From Acinetobacter pittii (GTDB lineage: Bacteria; Pseudomonadota; Gammaproteobacteria; Pseudomonadales; Moraxellaceae): DNA of 64,000 bases. Positions within the stretch are counted from its first letter, which is position 1; each line of letters starts with the position of its first letter. Where the stretch lies: contig NZ_CP139286.1 in NCBI RefSeq assembly GCF_034067285.1, positions 1,116,001 to 1,180,000 on the forward strand, given 5' to 3'. The notes beneath the pieces were generated by a model. It was not told the origin of the DNA and searched no databases. It was given only the letters and a program-made list of their open reading frames with translations. The translations under genes and the position numbers were made by a program. This document shows, piece after piece, positions 45,624-54,290 of this stretch.

Positions 45624-46532
45624 GTGCAAATTTCACATAAGTCCTTCAGAAACGTCGGGTTAATCGGTCGACCAGATAAATCATCAGTTGTAGAAACACT
45701 ATGTTTAATTCATGATCATTTGTTGAACCTAGGCTTAAACCCCATTTTTGATCAGGAAACTGCTGAATTAGTGCCTTATGACCATGCACAGGTAGTGAGC
45801 CGTCATTTATTAGGTGAAGTTGCTGATTTGGTCATAGTAGTAGGAGGGGATGGTTCATTACTCCACGCTGCAAGAGCTTTAGTTCGCTACAATACGCCTG
45901 TAATTGGCATTAACCGAGGGCGATTAGGTTTTTTAACTGATATCAAACCTTCAGAAGCTATTTTCAAACTCGACCAAGTGCTTCAAGGACATTTTCAACT
46001 TGACCGTCGTTTCTTACTGGAAATGGAAGTAAGAACAAATGGTGAAGTGATTTATGATGCGATTGCTTTAAACGATGTCGTTTTGCATTCGGGCAAATCG
46101 GTACACATGATTGACTTCGAGCTTAATATTGATGGTCAATATGTTTATCGCCAACATAGTGATGGTTTAATTGTTTCGACCCCAACCGGATCGACAGCTT
46201 ATGCTTTGTCAGGTGGTGGACCAATTTTACATCCAAGTATGGATGCTATTGCATTAGTTCCAATGCATCCCCATACATTGTCATCACGACCTATCGTAGT
46301 TGGTGGTCAAAGCGAAATTAAAATCGTTATTCGCGAAAATCGGGTATTACCAATGGTGAGTGCAGATGGACAACATAGTGTCTCGCTCAATGTTGGAGAC
46401 AGTTTACACATTCGTAAACACCCATTTAAACTAAGTTTATTGCATCCACCAGGTTATGATTTCTATATGGCCTGCCGTACCAAACTTGGTTGGAACCAAG
46501 ATTTTGAATCTTTTCAAAGAGATGAATCATGA
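45624..46532 (+). CDS. nadK: NAD kinase
   Basis: 302 residues, starting at a GTG at 45624 with GCGGAG about 13 bases upstream; no ATG gives a better family fit. Motifs are VVGGDGSLLHAARAL (GGDG), the NE/D region ALNDVVLHSGKSVHMIDFEL, and TPTGSTAYALSGGGPILHP. It phosphorylates NAD+ to NADP+ in the cytosol. It is divergent from mrcB and overlaps the next gene by four bases. Confidence 0.95.
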   Translation: MQISHKSFRNVGLIGRPDKSSVVETLCLIHDHLLNLGLNPIFDQETAELVPYDHAQVVSRHLLGEVADLVIVVGGDGSLLHAARALVRYNTPVIGINRGRLGFLTDIKPSEAIFKLDQVLQGHFQLDRRFLLEMEVRTNGEVIYDAIALNDVVLHSGKSVHMIDFELNIDGQYVYRQHSDGLIVSTPTGSTAYALSGGGPILHPSMDAIALVPMHPHTLSSRPIVVGGQSEIKIVIRENRVLPMVSADGQHSVSLNVGDSLHIRKHPFKLSLLHPPGYDFYMACRTKLGWNQDFESFQRDES

Positions 46533-46801
46533 ATATTGAACAAATGCTATCTGTTTTAAACCCTGAAATTGTAGAGCGTTTAAAAACAGCAGTAGAGATT
46601 GGTAAATGGCCAAATGGCGTTGTTTTAACAAAAGAGCAGCGTGAGACTTGTATGCAAGCTGTGATTGCTTGGGAGTTAAAAAACTTACCAGAAGATCAGC
46701 GTAGCGGTTATATTGACCGTGGAACGAAAGAAGAAGGTGAAGAGTGTGATGATGATCATCACAAGCATGAACCTGAATTTAAACCAATTCGTTTTGTTTG
46801 A
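46529..46801 (+). CDS. yeaC: YeaC-like DUF1315 protein
   Basis: 90 residues. The DUF1315 core is MLSVLNPEIVERLKTAVEIGKW-like, then PNGVVLTKEQRETCMQAVIAWE and LPEDQRSGYI. The acidic/His-rich tail (EECDDDHHKHEPEF) could bind metal. The start overlaps the nadK stop (ATGA), so the two are coupled. No function is known for the family. Confidence 0.85.
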   Translation: MNIEQMLSVLNPEIVERLKTAVEIGKWPNGVVLTKEQRETCMQAVIAWELKNLPEDQRSGYIDRGTKEEGEECDDDHHKHEPEFKPIRFV

Positions 46802-46835
46802 AATCACTTTCAGAATAAATCTTATTTAGCATTTG

Positions 46836-46986
46836 CTATCGCGTGGGCGACATGGATGTCGCCAGTTGAGCAACAGTACAAGGAAGTACTGTTTGCTCAA
46901 CAAAAGATTTTTGTTACTTTTCATCTTTGAAAAGTAAGTATTGCCTATATGTAGCAATATAAGAAAAACATGCAATACAAGGCTGT
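46836..46986 (+). repeat. Structured intergenic repeat, copy 1 (four hairpins)
   Basis: About 151 bases between convergent yeaC and ybiB. H1: GGCGACA-TGGA-TGTCGCC (46846-46863). H2: 15-bp stem with one bulge, GTTGAGCAACAGTAC / GTACTGTTTGCTCAAC (46865-46901). Constant block at 46899-46937, identical over 39 bases to copy 2, and containing H3, TTACTTTTCA-TCTT-TGAAAAGTAA. H4: TATTGC / GCAATA (46939-46959). It ends near a shared AAGGCTGT. No other terminator is visible in this gap, so it may serve as one. I do not recognise it as a named family. Confidence 0.8.
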
Positions 46987-47003
46987 ATGATCTTATATTA
47001 GTT

Positions 47004-48008
47004 TTATTGGCTTGAATTACGTGTTTCCCATAACACTTTTGCTTTTTGCATCGCTTCTTCAAAACTAGCAATAACTCCCATGGTATATAGCGCGATTCCG
47101 ATGGTTTCTGTTACTGCCATTTCCCCATATTCATGGTGCTGTTGACCAAGCCATACTGCCTTAAAAGTAGCTAAATCTAGCTCTTCTTCAATTGGGCTTC
47201 GTTCTGGCGTGAGCTTTGGCAACTCATGTTCATAGAGTTCACCATTTTTAATGCCACAGATGAGTGTTTTGGCATCTGGATTTCGTTCAAACTCACCACC
47301 TTCACCTTTAATGACTGCGCTATTTTGATAGCCTAAGCGGAATGCACTATGTTGGTGGGAACTTCTGTAGGCCGGGTGGAATATTGCTTGTAAGGTGGCC
47401 TTGGCATTAAAAGGATTAATTAATCGGGCTAAAGTATGAATTGGTGAACGTAATCCCATGACATTTCTTAGAGAAATCAGTTCGCTTAAAACTGGTGAAA
47501 TTACCTCTAAGGGTAAGTAAGCGAAATTTTGCTCTGCTAATTGAGTGCGAACTTCTTGTTCAGAATGGCAAATTTGATAACCAAGATATTCTAAAACTTG
47601 CTCGGTATAAACACGGTTAAGCGTATGACCTGACGCGCCATGCATAACAATCTTATGACCATGCTGTGCAAGTGTAAGAGCGGCTAACAAAAACCATGGA
47701 TAGTGTTTTCGTTTACCTGCATAAGATGACCAGTCTAAATCGACGTCTAGAGGTTCAAAATGAAGCTGGTCTTTGGTCGCTTGTACGAATCCTGCAAGTT
47801 CCTCAATAGATTCCTCTTTAACCCGAAGTAACATTAAAAATGCGCCTAACTGCACATCTAAAACTTCACCTTTTAAAATCATGGTAAATGCTTGATAGGC
47901 TTCTTCGTAGCTTAAAGAGCGAGATCCGGTTTTCCCCTTACCTAAAATACGGACATATTGAGCAAAGGGATGTTCAGCATCTTTATAGATATTACGTTTA
48001 GTATTCAT
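47004..48008 (-). CDS. ybiB: YbiB/TrpD2-like nucleic-acid-binding glycosyltransferase-fold protein
   Basis: 334 residues. Resembles anthranilate phosphoribosyltransferase fold proteins of the TrpD2/YbiB group: FAQYVRILGKGKTGSRSLSY at the start, AFTMILKGEVLDVQLGAFLM, HGASGHTLNRVYTEQVLEYL, and KGEGGEFERNPDAK late in the protein. YbiB of E. coli binds DNA and has no confirmed enzyme activity; the trp context is absent here. Single gene on the minus strand. Confidence 0.82.
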   Translation of the reverse strand: MNTKRNIYKDAEHPFAQYVRILGKGKTGSRSLSYEEAYQAFTMILKGEVLDVQLGAFLMLLRVKEESIEELAGFVQATKDQLHFEPLDVDLDWSSYAGKRKHYPWFLLAALTLAQHGHKIVMHGASGHTLNRVYTEQVLEYLGYQICHSEQEVRTQLAEQNFAYLPLEVISPVLSELISLRNVMGLRSPIHTLARLINPFNAKATLQAIFHPAYRSSHQHSAFRLGYQNSAVIKGEGGEFERNPDAKTLICGIKNGELYEHELPKLTPERSPIEEELDLATFKAVWLGQQHHEYGEMAVTETIGIALYTMGVIASFEEAMQKAKVLWETRNSSQ

Positions 48009-48511
48009 CGTAGTTCAAAACAATAAAAATGATGGGATGTAGGCAGCTCAAAATGAAATGTCCACAAGTATTTAATCAATATGACATAAAAAACTGCTGA
48101 AAAAATATCAAAAGTGTTTCTTATACTAAAGTCTTAGGATTGCCTGAGTGTTTTTTATGCGTATCAGCTAAAAATTTAACCGAATCGTTATTTAATTCGA
48201 GTACACTTTCTCGTGCTTTTTTGAGCACTCATATCATAATTTTATGTGATTCTCCTATATCTTCAGCTTTTTATTGAAAAAGTAAGAGGTTATTTCTAGC
48301 TACTCAAAGTGGTTAGAAACTTCAGGTATTCTCCTGTTTTAGAAAACATCTATTTTGTTTTCATTGAGGTAGTAGGAAGGTTTTTTGTTCACAAAAAACC
48401 ATTTCCCTTTTGCGGTGTTAATGTGAAAGGTTAGGGCTGTGTATTCGTAAAGAATAGACGTTTCATTTTGGTATTTCCAACGGACTTGGAAATATAGATT
48501 GAAGTAAAGTT
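48009..48511 (+). other. Long intergenic/leader region upstream of dctA
   Basis: 503 bases with no gene. It holds the ybiB promoter side and a long 5' region for dctA with several hairpins: CGAAT/ATTCG (48181-48199), GTGCT/AGCAC (48213-48228), a near-perfect GGTTTTTTG-TTCA-CAAAAAACC (48379-48400), and TATTTCCAA-CGGAC-TTGGAAATA (48472-48494) 17 bases before the ATG. The last exposes GGA in a five-base loop. No promoter can be fixed with confidence. Confidence 0.5.
48472..48494 (+). promoter_or_regulatory. Perfect 9-bp hairpin with GGA loop before dctA
   Basis: TATTTCCAA (48472-48480), loop CGGAC, TTGGAAATA (48486-48494), 17 bases before the dctA ATG. A GGA in an apical loop next to the ribosome site is the arrangement used by CsrA/RsmA-type regulators; this is inference only. 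Confidence 0.45.
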
Positions 48512-49870
48512 ATGGCTAAAAAACCGATTTATAAATCACTTTATTTTCAGGTGATTATTGCGATTATTGCAGGTATCTTGGTGGGACATTTTTCTCCAAG
48601 CTCCACGCAAATTGTCAATGGTGTTGAACAACATATCCCAGGTTTAGGTGAGAAACTCAAGCCATTAGGTGATGCCTTTATTCGTTTGATCAAGATGATC
48701 ATCGCTCCAGTTATTTTCTGTACCGTTGTAAGCGGTATTGCTGGTATGGAAAGCATGAAGTCAGTCGGAAAAACTGGCGGCGTTGCATTGTTATACTTTG
48801 AAATCGTTTCAACAATTGCACTTCTAATTGGCCTTGTTGTAATTAACATTGCTAAACCGGGTGTAGGGATGAATGTTGACCCTACTACTCTTGATACTTC
48901 GGGCATTCAAAAATACGTCAGTTCTGGTGAGTCACAATCTACCATTGATTTCTTAATGCACATCATCCCAGATACGGTTGTTGGTGCATTTGCAAATGGT
49001 GAAATCTTACAAGTCCTTCTTTTTGCAATTCTTTTTGGTTTTGCTTTACATAAGTTAGGTGATGCCGGACGTCCAGTTTTAAAATTTATTGATCAAGTTG
49101 CACATGTGTTCTTTAACATTGTGAATATGGTCATGAAATTGGCTCCGATTGGTGCATTTGGTGCGATGGCATTCACTATCGGTAAATATGGTGTTGGTTC
49201 ACTTGTACAATTAGGGCAGCTCATTATCTGCTTCTATATTACGTGTTTACTCTTCATCTTCTTGATCTTGGGTACAATCAGCCGTGTTAGCGGATTTAGT
49301 ATCCTTAAGATGATTCGCTTAATTCGTGAAGAGTTATTAATTGTACTTGGTACATCTTCTTCTGAATCAGTTTTGCCTCGCATGTTGCGTAAACTTGAAA
49401 TTGCAGGTTGTGAAAAATCTGTAGTTGGTTTAGTGATACCGACAGGTTATTCATTTAACCTTGATGGTACCTCAATTTATTTGACCATGGCTGCAATCTT
49501 TATTGCTCAGGCAACAAATACACAGCTTGATATTCAGCATCAGATTACTTTGTTACTAGTACTCTTAATCTCATCTAAAGGTGCAGCGGGTGTAACAGGT
49601 TCTGGCTTTATTGTGATGGCAGCAACTTTATCTGCTGTTGGTCATATTCCAGTGGCAGGTTTGGCATTGATTTTAGGTATTGACCGTTTCATGTCAGAAG
49701 CACGCGCATTAACCAATCTTGTAGGTAACTCTTTAGCAACGATAGTCGTCGCAAAATGGGTCGGTGCTTTAGATAAAGATAAGTTGAATGATGCTTTGAA
49801 TAATCCAGATGAAGTCGACAGAAAAATGATGGAACAAAAAACTCCTCAAGTCGCTGAAGGTCTAGATTAA
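48512..49870 (+). CDS. dctA: C4-dicarboxylate:cation symporter DctA
   Basis: 452 residues, DAACS family. Signatures: [20 protein letters not shown], the serine-rich hairpin [19 protein letters not shown], the NLDGT motif [16 protein letters not shown], and [17 protein letters not shown]. It imports succinate, fumarate or malate with protons or sodium across the inner membrane. GltP (glutamate) is the closest alternative; the [13 protein letters not shown] stretch and [11 protein letters not shown]-terminus favour DctA. It has a long structured leader and its own terminator. Confidence 0.88.
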   Translation: MAKKPIYKSLYFQVIIAIIAGILVGHFSPSSTQIVNGVEQHIPGLGEKLKPLGDAFIRLIKMIIAPVIFCTVVSGIAGMESMKSVGKTGGVALLYFEIVSTIALLIGLVVINIAKPGVGMNVDPTTLDTSGIQKYVSSGESQSTIDFLMHIIPDTVVGAFANGEILQVLLFAILFGFALHKLGDAGRPVLKFIDQVAHVFFNIVNMVMKLAPIGAFGAMAFTIGKYGVGSLVQLGQLIICFYITCLLFIFLILGTISRVSGFSILKMIRLIREELLIVLGTSSSESVLPRMLRKLEIAGCEKSVVGLVIPTGYSFNLDGTSIYLTMAAIFIAQATNTQLDIQHQITLLLVLLISSKGAAGVTGSGFIVMAATLSAVGHIPVAGLALILGIDRFMSEARALTNLVGNSLATIVVAKWVGALDKDKLNDALNNPDEVDRKMMEQKTPQVAEGLD

Positions 49871-49887
49871 TTCAAATAAACCTATAT

Positions 49888-49916
49888 AAAAAAGGAAGCT
49901 TTAGGCTTCCTTTTTT
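49888..49916 (+). terminator. Terminator of dctA
   Basis: Stem AAAAAAGGAAGC / GCTTCCTTTTTT with a short loop, 18 bases after the stop. Confidence 0.88.
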
Positions 49917-50034
49917 ATTGGCTGACTGAAAAGTACAGTTTTAATGAGCGGCTATGCCATGACAGTTGCTAAAAAAATGATTAGCATGCACAGCAATGAG
50001 ATTCGATAAAACAATAAAGCTGAAGGAAAATATT

Positions 50035-51180
50035 ATGTTGGCATACGATGCAGATTTAGAATTATTCCGTGATAATTTTAAACGTTTTTTGAGTGAGCAT
50101 ATTGCGCCACATTACGACCAATGGGAGCGTGAAGGAATTATGCCGCGTTCTGTCTGGAGTCAACTGGGCGAAAATGGCTTTTTATGTGTGGATGTCCCAG
50201 AAGAATATGGTGGTTACGGTGTACCAACCTATTATTCATTAATGTTAGTTGAAGAATCTGCACGTGCTGGTTTTTGTGCATTATCAACAGCGATTTCTTG
50301 CCACTCTGAAATTGCTGCACCGTATATTTTACATATCGGGACAGAAGAGCAAAAACAATACTGGTTGCCGAAAATGGTAACAGGCGAGGTTGTGGGTGCA
50401 ATCGGCATGACTGAACCGGGAGCAGGTTCGGATTTACAATCAATGCGTACCAGCGCCATTTTGCAAGACGATCACTATTTATTAAATGGTTCAAAAACCT
50501 TTATTTCAAATGGACAACATGCTGATCTTGTTGTACTCGCAGTAAAAACAGATCCTCAAGCGCGTGCCAAAGGTGTATCGTTACTATTAGCAGATACGCA
50601 TTTAGAAGGCTTTAAAAAAGGCACAAATCTCGACAAAATCGGCCTGCATTCTCAAGATACTTCTGAACTATTTTTTGACAATGTAAAAGTGCCTAAAGAC
50701 CAGTTACTCGGTCAAGCTGGGCAAGGTTTTGCTTATTTAATGCAAGAGTTACCTCGTGAACGTACAGCCATTGCATCTACTGCAATTGGGGCAATTCGTG
50801 GTGCAATTGATTTGGCAACAGCGTATGTAAAAGAGCGCCAAGCATTTGGTCAACCTATTTCACAGTTCCAAAATACTCGTTTTGTTTTAGCACAAGCAAA
50901 AATTGATGAGCTTGCAACAGCAGCTTTCTATGAAAGAAACGTTGCCTTATATCAAGAAGGTAAACTAGATGTAGAAACGGCTGCAGCATTGAAAAGTTTC
51001 AGTAGTGATATGCAAATGAAAGTCGCTGATAACTTACTACAACTTTTCGGTGGTTATGGTTATATGACTGAATACCCAATTTCACGTTTCTTTGTAGATG
51101 CCCGTATCCAGCGTATTTACGGTGGTACAAACGAAATTATGAAAGAAATCGTAGCACGTGGATTAATTGGCAAAGCCTAG
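50035..51180 (+). CDS. Acyl-CoA dehydrogenase
   Basis: 381 residues from the ATG at 50035 (AAGGA eight bases upstream). Family signatures: GAIGMTEPGAGSDLQSMRT (FAD/substrate loop), ISNGQHADLVVLAVKTDP, RQAFGQPISQFQNTRF, and LLQLFGGYGYMTEYPISRFF with the catalytic Glu in IYGGTNEIMKEIVAR. It oxidises an acyl-CoA to the enoyl-CoA, passing electrons to ETF. Chain-length specificity cannot be read; no beta-oxidation partner is adjacent, which suggests a stand-alone role. Confidence 0.9.
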   Translation: MLAYDADLELFRDNFKRFLSEHIAPHYDQWEREGIMPRSVWSQLGENGFLCVDVPEEYGGYGVPTYYSLMLVEESARAGFCALSTAISCHSEIAAPYILHIGTEEQKQYWLPKMVTGEVVGAIGMTEPGAGSDLQSMRTSAILQDDHYLLNGSKTFISNGQHADLVVLAVKTDPQARAKGVSLLLADTHLEGFKKGTNLDKIGLHSQDTSELFFDNVKVPKDQLLGQAGQGFAYLMQELPRERTAIASTAIGAIRGAIDLATAYVKERQAFGQPISQFQNTRFVLAQAKIDELATAAFYERNVALYQEGKLDVETAAALKSFSSDMQMKVADNLLQLFGGYGYMTEYPISRFFVDARIQRIYGGTNEIMKEIVARGLIGKA

Positions 51181-51191
51181 TTAAGCAGAGA

Positions 51192-51221
51192 AAAACAGCC
51201 TGTCTTAGAACAGGCTGTTTT
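51192..51221. terminator. Bidirectional terminator between acyl-CoA dehydrogenase and lipoprotein genes
   Basis: Stem AAAACAGCCTGT / ACAGGCTGTTTT with a six-base loop and T-rich sequence on both sides, between convergent genes. Confidence 0.85.
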
Positions 51222-51229
51222 GTTTTTAA

Positions 51230-51856
51230 CTATTTAGTTTTCTGTTGAATGACAGGATAGTCTTGTTGTTTTGGTAATTGCTGTAATACATGATTCATCT
51301 TTCTTAAAAACTCATCTGCTTCATCTTGATGAAATGAATCTTCGGTGTATGCACTACGTTCTTGAATATTGATACTACAACCTCTTATTTTCATATTTTT
51401 AGGATTAAATGACCAGTCATTTGGATCCTTTAAAGTTATGTCTAAATCACTTTCACAGCTTTTCCATAAACGTAAAAACTCATTTGATAACTCTGCTTTA
51501 AATCCTGGTGCAGGATAGACCGAAAATCCTTTCATTTCAGGATTGGAAAACTGTATAAACATGTCAACTGGCATTCCACCCCAAATGATGGCTGTGTCTG
51601 CCGGTAAAGAGATACCTGATAAATTTCTTTCTTTTAAAGCATGCGTTTGCTCAAATTTCTGCCTGAAATGTTGAGATTGATAGGTCAGCTTGGTTTTGGG
51701 TGGAATTGGAATACCACGAACTTGACTGCTGGTAGTCGTTATATAATATGGAGAAGGGTCTGTACCATTGCATCCTGCAATTATTGGGCAACCACCACAA
51801 CCTGTTAAAGTGAAACTGGTGAAGCCAAGTAGGCTTAAAATAATAATTTTATTCAT
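51230..51856 (-). CDS. Uncharacterised lipoprotein
   Basis: 208 residues with a clear lipoprotein signal (SFTLTGC, Cys20), followed by a Cys-rich N-terminus (GGCPIIAGCNGTDPS) that may be disulfide-bonded. The body has RGIPIPPKTKLTYQSQHFRQ and a Trp/Pro-rich centre (IIWGGMPVDMFIQFSNPEMK); the end is helical and Gln-rich. I do not recognise the family. It lies 88 bases downstream of the siderophore-type esterase on the same strand, so co-transcription is possible. Confidence 0.7.
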   Translation of the reverse strand: MNKIIILSLLGFTSFTLTGCGGCPIIAGCNGTDPSPYYITTTSSQVRGIPIPPKTKLTYQSQHFRQKFEQTHALKERNLSGISLPADTAIIWGGMPVDMFIQFSNPEMKGFSVYPAPGFKAELSNEFLRLWKSCESDLDITLKDPNDWSFNPKNMKIRGCSINIQERSAYTEDSFHQDEADEFLRKMNHVLQQLPKQQDYPVIQQKTK

Positions 51857-51944
51857 TCTATTTTACTGTTGTTATGACGTCTTTAGGTAGTATAGCTAAT
51901 CTACACATTGAGACGAGCTCAGCTTTTAAAAATCGAGTAAGTTT

Positions 51945-52889
51945 TTATTGGGCTGTCTTCTGCTTCTGCTCATCAAATAAAGATTTACAGCTTTCTAAAT
52001 TTTGAGATGAAGCAAACATAAGGGCTTTGGGTAAACTCGCATACAAATTTGTAATGTGTTGTTCAGCTGGGTTATAAAAATGCCAATAAGTAAATTGATC
52101 TGAACGCTTTTTTTCTAAAGCTTTAAAGAAATCTGTTTCATTAAATTTATTGTTAAGTTGAGTACGAGGGCCGCCTTGTTCATGGGTACCGACCGTGGTT
52201 AAAAGCATCGGAGAGTGACTTTGTTTTTGACTTTGCCAATGATTTAACTGTTGAAATAACATGCCTTGATCGAACCAAAGAGAAGGGCTTGCAGCAAAGT
52301 AGCGTTGGAATGCATCAGGCTTTTGAAAAAAATGATAAAGCACAAATAGGCCTCCAAAAGAATGCCCATAGAGACTTTGTTGTTGGCTATTAACTGGAAA
52401 TTGTTTCGCAATTTCAGGCTTGAGTTCGCTATCTAAAAACGCAATAAACTGATCGGCACCACCATATTTATATTTACCTTGTGCTTGAAATTCAGCAGAA
52501 GGTTTTGGAGTGTAATCATAAGCACGCTTCTGCACATCAAAGGTTTTTTGCTGAGGGTAACCAACCGCGACGATCATGAGCGGGTCTAAGCCTAATTTGG
52601 TAGAACCAGCTCCAATCGATTGAGCAATATTGGCAGCACTTGGAAATGTTGCATTGCCATCTAATATATAAAGTACTGGATAACCATGTTGGGGTGGAGC
52701 AACAGGCGGTTTATAAATTTGAATAAGATAATCATGACCTGTATGTTTAGATTTAATTTGAAATTGTGCCTGATTATTTTGAAAAACGATTTTTGATTGA
52801 TTTTGTACAGACGTTTGAGCCAAAACAGAACAGCTTATTAAAGTACTTAATAAAAAACTTGAAGATAAAAAGAAAAATGATTTATGCAT
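51945..52889 (-). CDS. Periplasmic siderophore-type esterase (IroE/BesA-like alpha/beta hydrolase)
   Basis: 314 residues with a signal peptide (about 1-24). Esterase-D/IroE-like fold: PVLYILDGNATFPSAANIAQ, RAYDYTPKPSAEFQAQGKYK (the substrate-side segment of enterobactin esterases), nucleophile elbow SLYGHSFGGLFVLYHFF, and a late His in AEQHITNLYASLP. It probably hydrolyses a ferric siderophore ester in the periplasm. A Fur box lies 33 bases upstream, which supports an iron role. The substrate is not known; no siderophore genes are adjacent. Confidence 0.8.
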   Translation of the reverse strand: MHKSFFFLSSSFLLSTLISCSVLAQTSVQNQSKIVFQNNQAQFQIKSKHTGHDYLIQIYKPPVAPPQHGYPVLYILDGNATFPSAANIAQSIGAGSTKLGLDPLMIVAVGYPQQKTFDVQKRAYDYTPKPSAEFQAQGKYKYGGADQFIAFLDSELKPEIAKQFPVNSQQQSLYGHSFGGLFVLYHFFQKPDAFQRYFAASPSLWFDQGMLFQQLNHWQSQKQSHSPMLLTTVGTHEQGGPRTQLNNKFNETDFFKALEKKRSDQFTYWHFYNPAEQHITNLYASLPKALMFASSQNLESCKSLFDEQKQKTAQ

Positions 52890-52921
52890 AATGGGGAATA
52901 ATAAAATTTATTATGCAAATG

Positions 52922-52940
52922 ATAAATGAAAATCATTATC
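52922..52940 (-). promoter_or_regulatory. Fur box upstream of the esterase
   Basis: ATAAATGAAAATCATTATC matches the 19-base Fur consensus at 15 positions and sits 33 bases before the esterase start codon. Confidence 0.8.
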
Positions 52941-53073
52941 AAATAAAGTGATCAAAGAAATGTGCGCAAAAAGGTTAATGAAAAAAGCTTTTACAGCCAT
53001 ATTGCCTAACAAATCAAAGCAGACTATTGTTATACTCTCGTTCAAAAGATGATTTTACTGAGGCTGCATTCTA

Positions 53074-54183
53074 ATGATCAACGATGATCAAAACAAAACG
53101 ACTTCTCTTAGTTTGGAACAAATTCGCGAAGATATTGATAGTGTAGATCAACAGATTCAAGAATTATTAAATCGCCGCGCAAGCCTTGCTGAAGCTGTTG
53201 CAAAAGCTAAATTTGCTTCCGAAGAGAATCCTTTGTTTTATCGTCCTGAACGTGAAGCACAAGTCTTACGTAAAGTCATGGAACGTAATCAAGGTCCTTT
53301 GTCTGATGTAACCATGGCGCGTTTGTTCCGTGAAATTATGTCTGCTTGTCTCGCTTTAGAAGCTCCGCAAAGTATTGCATTTTTAGGGCCAGAAGGTACT
53401 TTTACTCAATCTGCTGTACTTAAACACTTTGGTAAAGATGCAGTTGTTCGTCCATTACCAACAATTGATGAAGTGTTTCGTGAAGTAGAAGCGGGTAGTG
53501 CACATTACGGCGTAGTACCAGTTGAAAACTCATCTGAAGGTATTGTGAACCATACTTTAGATTGTTTTAAAACATCGAATTTAAATGTGATTGGTGAAGT
53601 TGAATTACGTATTCATCATCAATTCCTCGTCTCTGAAAATACACGTAAAGACAGTATTAAACAGATTTATGCACACCAGCAAACTTTGGCTCAATGTCGT
53701 CAATGGTTAGACGCGCATTATCCGGGTGTTGAACGTGTTGCTTTAAACTCAAATGCAGAAGCTGCACGTCGTATTCGCAACGAATGGCATTCAGCAGCGA
53801 TCGCGTCTGATATCGCAGCAGGCATGTATAATCTTGAAATCCTACATAGCAATATTGAAGATAACCCTGAAAATACCACTCGTTTCTTAGTGATTGGTCG
53901 TGAAAAGATTCCACAAAGCGGTAATGATAAAACTTCATTATTAATTTCAGCGCATGACCGCGCAGGTGCTTTATTAGAAATTTTAGCGCCATTTGCAAAA
54001 CATAATATTAGCTTAACAAGCATTGAGACACGTCCGGCATTACCTGAAAAATGGGCCTATGTATTCTTTATCGATTTAGAAGGCCATATCGATCAAGAGA
54101 ATGTTGCTGCGGCAATCAATGATATTCGTCCAATGGTAAAAGAGCTTCGTATTTTAGGTTCTTATCCTGCTGCTGTTCTCTAA
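53074..54183 (+). CDS. pheA: Bifunctional chorismate mutase / prephenate dehydratase (P-protein)
   Basis: 369 residues. Chorismate mutase domain about 10-95 (IREDIDSVDQQIQELLNRRA; FYRPEREAQVLRKVME), prephenate dehydratase about 98-275 (AFLGPEGTFTQSAVLKHFG; VPVENSSEGIVNHTLD; NTTRFLVIGRE with the catalytic TRF), and a C-terminal ACT domain (SLTSIETRPALPEKWAYVFF) that binds phenylalanine. It makes phenylpyruvate. The tyrA-aroA fusion gene follows after about 107 bases, so aromatic synthesis genes cluster here. Confidence 0.96.
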   Translation: MINDDQNKTTSLSLEQIREDIDSVDQQIQELLNRRASLAEAVAKAKFASEENPLFYRPEREAQVLRKVMERNQGPLSDVTMARLFREIMSACLALEAPQSIAFLGPEGTFTQSAVLKHFGKDAVVRPLPTIDEVFREVEAGSAHYGVVPVENSSEGIVNHTLDCFKTSNLNVIGEVELRIHHQFLVSENTRKDSIKQIYAHQQTLAQCRQWLDAHYPGVERVALNSNAEAARRIRNEWHSAAIASDIAAGMYNLEILHSNIEDNPENTTRFLVIGREKIPQSGNDKTSLLISAHDRAGALLEILAPFAKHNISLTSIETRPALPEKWAYVFFIDLEGHIDQENVAAAINDIRPMVKELRILGSYPAAVL

Positions 54184-54197
54184 TTATTCATGTTGGA

Positions 54198-54274
54198 ATA
54201 ATGACATGCATTAAGATGGGCATGTCATTATGCTTAAAAACAAATTGCTCAAAGGTCTAAATAACTTTGAGCAA
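54198..54274 (+). promoter_or_regulatory. Two strong hairpins in the pheA / tyrA-aroA gap
   Basis: Hairpin A: ATAATGACATGC / GCATGTCATTAT (12 bp, 54198-54231). Hairpin B: TTGCTCAAAG / CTTTGAGCAA (10 bp, 54245-54274), ending 16 bases before the tyrA-aroA ATG. Neither has a U-tract, so they are not simple terminators. Possible mRNA processing or translation control. Confidence 0.5.
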
Positions 54275-54290
54275 AAGCAAAGTTGAAGTT

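Noticed and set aside
54184..54290. Classical phenylalanine/tyrosine leader-peptide attenuator before tyrA-aroA
   Set aside because: The short frame at 54201 lacks Phe or Tyr, and the hairpins have no U-tract.
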